From Planctomycetota bacterium (GTDB lineage Bacteria > Planctomycetota > Planctomycetia > Pirellulales > UBA1268), in the NCBI GenBank assembly GCA_016872555.1, contig VGZO01000035.1:1-44970 (forward strand): 44,970 nucleotides of DNA, written 5' to 3'. The translations under genes and the position numbers were made by a program. Shown here one piece after another: positions 39,330 to 44,970 of the stretch (its first letter is position 1; every line of letters begins with the position of its first letter). Under the pieces are notes generated by a model. It saw only the letters and a list, made by a program, of their open reading frames with translations. It was not told where the DNA came from and searched no databases.

Positions 39330-39929
39330 TCAGGGCCCGCGCCGCGGCATGAGCACCGTCGCCGCCCGCGCCAGGTACTCGCCCCCCGACCAGATCGTCG
39401 CCACCACCGCCGCCCAGACGGCGATCGTCGCGAGGGCCGTCGGATCGAAACCACCCCAGGCCGCCGGCCCCATCCGCCGCGCCAGTTCGGCCGCCGCGGC
39501 CAGGCACTGCAGCAGCATCTTCGCCTTTCCCGACCAGCCGGCGGAGAAATCGTGCCCCGAGCGCTCCAGTTCGGCGCGGAGGGCGGTGACGAGCAGCTCG
39601 CGGACCACGACCACGACCGCCATCCACGGGGCGATCGCCGAGCCGTCGCGCCCGGCGAGCAGGATCCACACCCCGCAGACGAGCACCTTGTCGACGAGCG
39701 GATCGGCGATCCGCCCCAGCCGGCTCACCTGGTGGAACGTCCGCGCCCACCAGCCGTCGACCCAGTCGGTCGCGGCGGTGACGACGAACAGCCAGAACGC
39801 CGCTCCCGCCATCCCCGCCTCGATGACCGCGAACAGCGCCAGCGACGCCACGAGCCGCGCGGCGGAGAGGAGGTTGGGAACCGTCCAGACGCGGTCGAGA
39901 TCGTCCGGCGGCGGGGGCGACGACGGCAT
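39330..39929 (-). CDS. pgsA: CDP-diacylglycerol--glycerol-3-phosphate phosphatidyltransferase PgsA
   Basis: The protein is 199 aa with several membrane helices. The CDP-alcohol phosphatidyltransferase motif D-x2-DG-x2-AR-x8-G-x3-D-x3-D is complete: Asp55, Asp58, Gly59, Ala62, Arg63, Gly72, Asp76, Asp80. The short size and N-terminal NLLSAARLV block fit PgsA, which makes phosphatidylglycerol phosphate. Related enzymes (cardiolipin or phosphatidylserine synthase) cannot be fully excluded. It starts 6 bases after the stop of rimO on the same strand, so it is probably cotranscribed with it. Confidence 0.88.
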   Translation of the reverse strand: MPSSPPPPDDLDRVWTVPNLLSAARLVASLALFAVIEAGMAGAAFWLFVVTAATDWVDGWWARTFHQVSRLGRIADPLVDKVLVCGVWILLAGRDGSAIAPWMAVVVVVRELLVTALRAELERSGHDFSAGWSGKAKMLLQCLAAAAELARRMGPAAWGGFDPTALATIAVWAAVVATIWSGGEYLARAATVLMPRRGP

Positions 39930-39935
39930 GGCGGC

Positions 39936-41369
39936 TCAGCCGTCGGCGGGGATGCCGGCGAGGTCGTAGCCGGAGGAGGCGACGATCTCGACCGGCAGGA
40001 TCCGCCCCGTGAGCGGCCGGCGCGGCGAGCTTCCCGGGGCCGTCACGTAGACCGTGCAATCGATGTCGGGGGCGTCTCCCTTCGAGCGTCCGATCCAGAC
40101 GTCGTCGCGCTGGCCCGACGGGCCGTCGACGATCACGTCGAGCGTCCGCCCCACCTGCCGGCCGGCATGGTCGTGGGCGATCGAGCGCTGCAGCGCCATC
40201 AGTTCGTCGCGCCGCGCCAGCTTCTCCGCCTCGGGGAGGTGGCCATCGAGCTTCGCCGACGGCGTGTCGGCCTCGAGCGAGTAGGGAAACACGCCGAGCC
40301 GCTCGAACCGCCAGCGCTCGACGAACGCCAACAACTCCTCGAATTGCCCGCGCGTCTCGCCGGGAAACCCGGTGATGAACGTCGTCCGGAGGACGAGGTC
40401 CGGGATTCGCGCTCGGAGGGCACCGAGCAGGTCCTCGATGGCGCCCTTCGTGACGCGCCGCTGCATCCGCTTGAGCACCGGGTCGGCGGCATGCTGGAGC
40501 GGCAGGTCGAGGTAGGGGAGGATCCGGGAGCTGGCCGCGATCCGGTCGACGAGCGCCGGCGTGAAATGGATCGGGTACAGGTACATCAGCCGGATCCACT
40601 CGATCCCGGCGACCCCCTCGAGGGCCCCGAGCAGCTCGGCGAGGCGTGGCTGGCCGTCGATGTCGATGCCGTAGAAGGTCGTGTCCTGGGCGACGATCAC
40701 CAGCTCCTTGACGCCGTCGGCGGCCAGCTCCTCCGCCTCGCGGACGACCGCCTCGATCGGCTTGCTGGCATGCTTGCCGCGCATCCGCGGGATCGAGCAG
40801 AACGTGCAGGTCCGGTCGCAGCCCTCGGAGATCTTCAGGTAGGCGACATGCCGCGGCGTGACGCGGAGCCGGTTGGAGTCGTCGAGGGCCCGGGCCGGCG
40901 CCGGCCGGAACACGCTCCGCTGCTCGCCAAGGCCGCCCACGAGCCGGTCGGCGGTGCGCGCGATCTCGTCGCGCGAGAAGACGCCGATCACGGCGTCCAC
41001 TCCCGGCACCTCGTCGAGGAGCGCCTCGCGCTGCCGCTCGGCGAGGCAGCCGGCCACGACCACGCCGCGCGTGCCGCCGCCGCGCTTGAGATCCACCATC
41101 TCGCGGATCACGCCGTACGACTCCTGGCGCGACGCCTCGAGGAACGCGCAGGTGTTGACGACGACGAGGTCGGCTCCACGCGGCTCCGCGACCAGCCGCC
41201 AGCCGTCGTCGCGGAGCAGCCCGAGCATCCGCTCGGTGTCGACGAGGTTCTTGGGGCAGCCGAGGCTGACGATCGCGTAGGTGCCGCGCGCGGGCCCGGG
41301 GGCGCCGGCGGGGCCGGCGGCGAGCGTCCCTGCCCCTGCCTGCTGCTCGACGATCGGAAGTTGGGTCAT
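39936..41369 (-). CDS. rimO: Ribosomal protein S12 methylthiotransferase RimO
   Basis: The protein is 477 aa. The N-terminal UPF0004 domain carries three cysteines for one [4Fe-4S] cluster (Cys38, Cys74, Cys108). The radical-SAM domain has C-x3-C-x2-C (Cys184, Cys188, Cys191) in [19 protein letters not shown], and a TRAM domain ends the protein. The phrases [15 protein letters not shown] and [12 protein letters not shown] separate RimO from MiaB. It adds a methylthio group to the conserved Asp of ribosomal protein S12. ATG 41369 was preferred to a longer reading. A TATCGT with upstream TG lies only 7 bases before the ATG, so a very short or absent leader is possible. Confidence 0.93.
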   Translation of the reverse strand: MTQLPIVEQQAGAGTLAAGPAGAPGPARGTYAIVSLGCPKNLVDTERMLGLLRDDGWRLVAEPRGADLVVVNTCAFLEASRQESYGVIREMVDLKRGGGTRGVVVAGCLAERQREALLDEVPGVDAVIGVFSRDEIARTADRLVGGLGEQRSVFRPAPARALDDSNRLRVTPRHVAYLKISEGCDRTCTFCSIPRMRGKHASKPIEAVVREAEELAADGVKELVIVAQDTTFYGIDIDGQPRLAELLGALEGVAGIEWIRLMYLYPIHFTPALVDRIAASSRILPYLDLPLQHAADPVLKRMQRRVTKGAIEDLLGALRARIPDLVLRTTFITGFPGETRGQFEELLAFVERWRFERLGVFPYSLEADTPSAKLDGHLPEAEKLARRDELMALQRSIAHDHAGRQVGRTLDVIVDGPSGQRDDVWIGRSKGDAPDIDCTVYVTAPGSSPRRPLTGRILPVEIVASSGYDLAGIPADG

Positions 41370-41516
41370 GGGTCCGACGATACCAGCGCCCGCCGCCGCC
41401 CCGCCAGCGGACCCCGGCAACGCTCACCCGCGACCGCTCTTGGGAACGATCGCCCGAGACGCCATCATGGTGGCCCCGGGTCGCTCGGGCCCTCGCCCCC
41501 TCCGGAACCCCGCGCC

Positions 41517-42380
41517 ATGGACGACGCTCGCCCCCTCGGCAGTCTCGACGAATGGGAGGAGGACCTCCTGCGCCGCTACCCGGAGCCGTCCGGTGCGGTC
41601 GCCGCCAAGCCAGGCGCCGCGTTTCGCGACTACGCCGCCGGCGCGCGGGCGAGCGTGCGCCGGTTCTACGAGCTCAACCACCGTCACCAGACGGTCGACT
41701 TCGTCCGCGCCAAGCGCGGAGAATACCTCGGCCGCGGCAAGATGCGGATGGGGATCTGGGAGGCGATGGAGTACCTCAACCAGCTCGTCGACGACAGCGA
41801 TCCCGACCTCGACCTCCCGCAGATCGAACACCTCCTCCAGACCGCCGAGGCGGTCCGCGCCACCGGCCGCCCCGACTGGTATGTCCTCGCCGGCCTCGTC
41901 CACGACCTCGGCAAGATCCTCTGCATCTGGGGCGAGCCACAGTGGGCCGTGGTCGGCGACACCTTCCCGGTCGGCTGCCGGTTCTCCGAGGCGATCGTGT
42001 TTCCCGAGTTCTTCGCCGCCAACCCCGACTCGGCCCGACCGGAATACCAGACGGAACTGGGCATCTACTCGGAGGGCTGCGGGCTCGACGCGGTCCTCCT
42101 CTCCTGGGGCCACGACGAATACCTCTACCACGTCGTCAAGCCCTACCTCCCCACGCCGGCGCTGGCGATGATCCGCTGGCACTCCTGCTACCCGATCCAC
42201 CGCGAAGGGGCCTACGCGCGGTTCCTCACCGACGGCGACCGCGCCCTGCTCCGCTGGGTGCGCGATTTCAACCAGTTCGACCTGTACACGAAGCGCGACC
42301 AGCGGATGGACGTCGCGGCGCTACGGCCCTACTACGAAGACCTGATCGGCCGCTACTTCCCTCCGAGCCTCGCCTGGTGA
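41517..42380 (+). CDS. miox: myo-Inositol oxygenase (MIOX)
   Basis: The protein is 287 aa, nearly the length of mammalian MIOX (285 aa). All di-iron ligands of this HD-type enzyme can be placed: His105 ([12 protein letters not shown]), His129-Asp130 (GLVHDLGK), His199 (SWGHDEYLY), His222 (IRWHSCYP) and Asp255 (FNQFDLYTK). The C terminus [18 protein letters not shown] is also the family ending. MIOX opens the ring of myo-inositol with oxygen to give D-glucuronate. No other inositol catabolism gene is adjacent. The start is the ATG at 41517; the same frame is open for 3 kb upstream but that part is antisense to other genes. Confidence 0.93.
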   Translation: MDDARPLGSLDEWEEDLLRRYPEPSGAVAAKPGAAFRDYAAGARASVRRFYELNHRHQTVDFVRAKRGEYLGRGKMRMGIWEAMEYLNQLVDDSDPDLDLPQIEHLLQTAEAVRATGRPDWYVLAGLVHDLGKILCIWGEPQWAVVGDTFPVGCRFSEAIVFPEFFAANPDSARPEYQTELGIYSEGCGLDAVLLSWGHDEYLYHVVKPYLPTPALAMIRWHSCYPIHREGAYARFLTDGDRALLRWVRDFNQFDLYTKRDQRMDVAALRPYYEDLIGRYFPPSLAW

Positions 42381-42460
42381 GCGCGGCCACCACGCAGCGC
42401 GAAACGCAGGCCTCCGCCCGGCGCTGCCGGACGGACCCATGGAACGGCCCCACACCGCAG

Positions 42461-43615
42461 TCAGGCGTGCGTCGTGGCGGCGCGCCTGTCGATGAGCCGG
42501 TCGAGCTCTTCCTTGAGCCGCGGCAGGATCGCGTCGTAGGGAAACGCACCGAGCTCCTCGCTCCGCCGCTTGAGATTGACGTGCGTCGGCCCGCACCACA
42601 GGCCGAGGTCGGCGTCGTCGGTCTCGCCCGGACCGTTCACACGGCAGCCCATCACCGCGATCGTGATCGCGTGGTCGACGGCGTAGGCCGTCATCTCCTT
42701 GACCTGCTTGGCCAGTTCGATGAACGCCTCGTTCTCGACCCGCGAGCAGCTCGGGCAGGAGATGATGTTGAGCGACGACAGACCGTAGTCGACCACGCTC
42801 CGCACGCGCCCCGCGGCGATGTCGGCGAGGATCGCGTTGGCGGCGGCGATCTCCTGCGGCTTGTCGGCATTGGGCACGGTCAACGAGACGCGCACCGTGT
42901 CGCCGATCCCGCGCGAGATCAACTGCTCGAAGGCGATCCGCGTCTTGATGATCCCGTCGGGGGGCATCCCGGCCTCGGTGACGCCCAGGTGGAGCGGCAC
43001 GTCGGGGCGTTCGGCGGCGAAGTGGCGGTTGACCTCGATGACCTTCGCCGGGTCGGAATCCTTGAGCGACACCGCGTAGCGCGTGAAGCCGATGCTGTCG
43101 AGCAGCGCGCAGTGCTCGAGCGCGCTGGCGAGCATCGGCCCGAGCGAGTCGTGATCGTCGAACAGCGCCTTCTTCGCCGGATCGACACTGCCACAGTTGA
43201 CCCCGACGCGCAGGGCGCAGTCGTTGTCGCCGGCGACCCCGGCGATGAACTTCACCTTCTCCTGCCAGGGTTTGGTCGTCTCGTGGTGGTAGAGATGGCC
43301 GGGGTTGTAGCGGAGCTTGTCGACGTGGGGGGCGACATCGGCGGCGAGCCGGTAATTCTCCTGGAGGTCGATGGCGAGGTTGGCCGGGGTGCCGGCGCGG
43401 ATCGCGGGGAGCGCGGCGGCGTCCTTCTTGCTGTCGACGGCGATCCGCACGACCCCGGCGCCGGCGGCATGCAGCGCGTTGGCCTGCTCGAGCGTGGCGG
43501 CGATGTCGGCGGTGTGGGTGGCCGTCATGCTCTGGGGGGCGATCGGGTGGCCGGCGCCGATCGTGATCCGGCCGATCCGCACTCCCCGCGTCGGATTCCG
43601 CTTGATCTTCTCCAC
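42461..43615 (-). CDS. ispG: 4-Hydroxy-3-methylbut-2-enyl diphosphate synthase IspG (GcpE)
   Basis: The protein is 384 aa. It shows the TIM-barrel part ([38 protein letters not shown]) and the C-terminal [4Fe-4S] domain with CPSC and CRVNGPGE. IspG catalyses the penultimate step of the MEP isoprenoid pathway. The length corresponds to the short bacterial form without the extra insert domain of plants and chlamydiae. The start is GTG 43615, supported by GGAGG 7 bases upstream. It is divergent from the SPOUT methyltransferase. Confidence 0.94.
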   Translation of the reverse strand: MEKIKRNPTRGVRIGRITIGAGHPIAPQSMTATHTADIAATLEQANALHAAGAGVVRIAVDSKKDAAALPAIRAGTPANLAIDLQENYRLAADVAPHVDKLRYNPGHLYHHETTKPWQEKVKFIAGVAGDNDCALRVGVNCGSVDPAKKALFDDHDSLGPMLASALEHCALLDSIGFTRYAVSLKDSDPAKVIEVNRHFAAERPDVPLHLGVTEAGMPPDGIIKTRIAFEQLISRGIGDTVRVSLTVPNADKPQEIAAANAILADIAAGRVRSVVDYGLSSLNIISCPSCSRVENEAFIELAKQVKEMTAYAVDHAITIAVMGCRVNGPGETDDADLGLWCGPTHVNLKRRSEELGAFPYDAILPRLKEELDRLIDRRAATTHA

Positions 43616-43701
43616 CGTTGTCCCTCCCGGCAGACTCTGTCGCGATCCCGATCCGTCCTTCCTCAAACGATAGCAGACCCGCGACCGGCGGCGAACGACC
43701 G

Positions 43702-44187
43702 ATGCGCTACGCTCCCTGTCTCCACGTCGTCCTCCACGAGCCCGAGATCCCCCCCAACACCGGCAACATCGGCCGGACCTGCGTGGCCGTCGGGGCCAAG
43801 CTGTGGCTCGTGCGCCCGCTCGGGTTCAAGCTCGACGACTACTACCTCCGCCGCGCCGGACTCGACTACTGGGAGGAGCTGGAGTGGGAGGCGGTCGATT
43901 CGTGGGACACGCTCGTCCCGGCCCTCGCCGCCGCCGGCGCGGGGACGCGCTGGCTGTTCTCCGCGCGCGCGACCACGACCTACACGACGGCGAGCTATTC
44001 GCGCGGCGACGTGCTCGTCTTCGGCAGCGAGTCGTCGGGGCTACCGCAGAGCCTCCAGGCGGCCCATGCCGCCACGCTCCTCACGATCCCCTCGCGCCCC
44101 CAGGTGCGGAGTCTCAACCTGTCGAGTGCCGCCGCGGTGGTGATCTACGAGGCGATCCGCCAGTGGGGCGGGCAGGTCGGCGGCTGA
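43702..44187 (+). CDS. trmL: TrmL-type tRNA (cytidine/uridine-2'-O-) methyltransferase
   Basis: The protein is 161 aa, the size of minimal SPOUT enzymes. Conserved motifs: [16 protein letters not shown] (motif 1), [11 protein letters not shown] (motif 2) and [19 protein letters not shown] (motif 3), which together form the SAM-binding knot. TrmL modifies the wobble base 34 of certain leucine tRNAs. It is distinguished from TrmH/TrmJ by its small size and the [18 protein letters not shown] segment. Confidence 0.92.
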   Translation: MRYAPCLHVVLHEPEIPPNTGNIGRTCVAVGAKLWLVRPLGFKLDDYYLRRAGLDYWEELEWEAVDSWDTLVPALAAAGAGTRWLFSARATTTYTTASYSRGDVLVFGSESSGLPQSLQAAHAATLLTIPSRPQVRSLNLSSAAAVVIYEAIRQWGGQVGG

Positions 44188-44211
44188 CGGCTTCGACCGA
44201 AACGCCCCGGC

Positions 44212-44970
44212 TCACGGCCCGTCGGCCATGGCCCGCTCGTGGAGCGGCAGGTGGCGGTAGTAGACCTCGAGCATGCAAGTGCACAGGCTCGTCACGAACA
44301 GCCGCCCGCCGATGTGGCCCCAGCGATCGAGCGCCGGATCCCAGCTCCCCGCCTCCTTGCCGCGCTGCACCTGCTCGCGCGGCAGGACCTCGCGGAGGTC
44401 GGCATTCCAGCGGTCCCAGGCGGTGCCGCCGGCATGGTGGGCGACCTGCGTGAGGTAGTACCAGGCGTAGACATCCTTGTCGCCGCCGCCGAAGTCGAGC
44501 CGGCGCTCTGCCAGCAGACGTTCGAGTCCGGCCGTCACGCGCGGGTCGTCCGGCTTCCACGCCAAGTACAGCCGGCACAACAGCCCCTCCGCCGTGACCG
44601 CCGCCGTCACCGGCGACGCCGGTTTCGACTCGATCTCGCGCCGGTAGCCGTAGCGCGATCCCCCGTCGACCGCGACGCCGTCGACGAATCCGGCGAGGCG
44701 GTCGAACGTGTCGCGGGGCACCTCGATTCCCGCCGCGGTCGCGCTGACCAGCGCCATCATGTACCACCCGCTCACCGACATGTCGCCGTCGCGCCCCGGC
44801 TCGTATCGCCACCCGCCATCGGGCCCCTGCGCCGCCACCGCATAGGCCACCGCCCGCCGCGCCGGCCCCGCGAGCGTTTCGTCGCCGGTCATCGCCGCCA
44901 GCTCGCACAGCGCGATCGTCGCCTGCGCGTGCGAATACAGCGCATGCTGCGTCGGCAGCGCTCCGGGCTC
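44212..44970 (-). CDS. Prenyltransferase/squalene-oxidase-repeat protein (3' part, 5' end outside window)
   Basis: The coding frame runs from the stop at 44212 to the window end, so the N terminus is missing; 252 residues are visible. They show alpha-toroid repeats typical of the squalene-cyclase/prenyltransferase superfamily: AVAYAVAAQGPDGGWRYEPG, GWYMMALVSA, RYGYRR, AEGLLCRLYLAW, DVYAWYYLTQV. The upstream visible segment HALYSHAQATIALCELAAMTGD continues the same pattern. The acidic DxDD motif of cyclases is not in the visible part, so a catalytic role is not supported. Planctomycetes have many such repeat proteins of unknown function. An internal ATG at 44892 is not the start. Confidence 0.8.
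   Translation of the reverse strand, partial: EPGALPTQHALYSHAQATIALCELAAMTGDETLAGPARRAVAYAVAAQGPDGGWRYEPGRDGDMSVSGWYMMALVSATAAGIEVPRDTFDRLAGFVDGVAVDGGSRYGYRREIESKPASPVTAAVTAEGLLCRLYLAWKPDDPRVTAGLERLLAERRLDFGGGDKDVYAWYYLTQVAHHAGGTAWDRWNADLREVLPREQVQRGKEAGSWDPALDRWGHIGGRLFVTSLCTCMLEVYYRHLPLHERAMADGP

Noticed and set aside
38424-42380. Open frame of 1318 codons on the plus strand
   Set aside because: Only its last 287 codons (41517-42380) are a real gene. The rest is antisense to the CPBP, pgsA and rimO genes and arises from GC-rich codon bias.

Overview
This window is about 45 kb of very GC-rich DNA (roughly 70% G+C by eye) and is almost completely coding. The gene set points to a planctomycete (PVC superphylum). 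It has a DUF1080 (3-keto-disaccharide hydrolase-like) domain, a coproheme-type HemQ, a YdjY-domain Tat protein, planctomycete-style WXG100-like genes beside an FtsK/EccC-like ATPase, and remnants of the mur/fts cluster. This placement is inferred from protein families; no rRNA or tRNA gene is visible.

Layout. Positions 1-168 hold six 28-bp tandem repeats, each able to form a hairpin, that overlap the 3' end of a degenerate HD-domain gene. Next come a secreted S46 peptidase fused to DUF1080 (minus strand), comM, a PAP2 phosphatase, a response regulator, and the replication/transcription block dnaG-rpoD-zinc-ribbon protein-greA. A minus-strand pair (YggS-like PLP protein and an unrecognised 591-aa protein), a YdjY protein and hemQ follow.

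The accessory highlight is 16859-22073, four same-strand genes: a 90-aa WXG100-like protein, a 202-aa helical protein, a 77-aa WXG100-like protein and a 1331-aa FtsK/EccC-like ATPase. The ATPase has a long coiled coil, no membrane segment, and only its middle ATPase module has an intact P-loop. It looks like a stripped-down ESX/type VII-like module with none of the usual membrane partners nearby. It is bordered by hemQ (divergent) and an HtrA protease (convergent).

From 22078 on: htrA-cinA (minus), a membrane-anchored oxidoreductase-like protein, a second secreted HtrA, thiL-tsaE, an E2-type acyltransferase domain protein, an isochorismatase-like hydrolase, a minus-strand cell-wall cluster (MurE-like ligase, murB, FtsQ-like), a protein with a degenerate receiver domain, a zincin lipoprotein, GNAT-Rieske, an LpxL-type acyltransferase, a CPBP protease, rimO-pgsA, a myo-inositol oxygenase, ispG, a TrmL-type methyltransferase, and the 3' part of a prenyltransferase/squalene-oxidase-repeat protein cut by the window end. 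A 70-bp repeat occurs twice (35829 and 38390), each time just after a stop codon.

Many adjacent genes overlap by 4 bp (ATGA), implying translational coupling. Plus-strand genes often have a TAnnnT-type -10 hexamer about 30-55 bases before the start codon. No stretch longer than 300 bases lacks a gene. The longest gap, 5321-5566 between comM and the PAP2 gene, shows nothing I can name.
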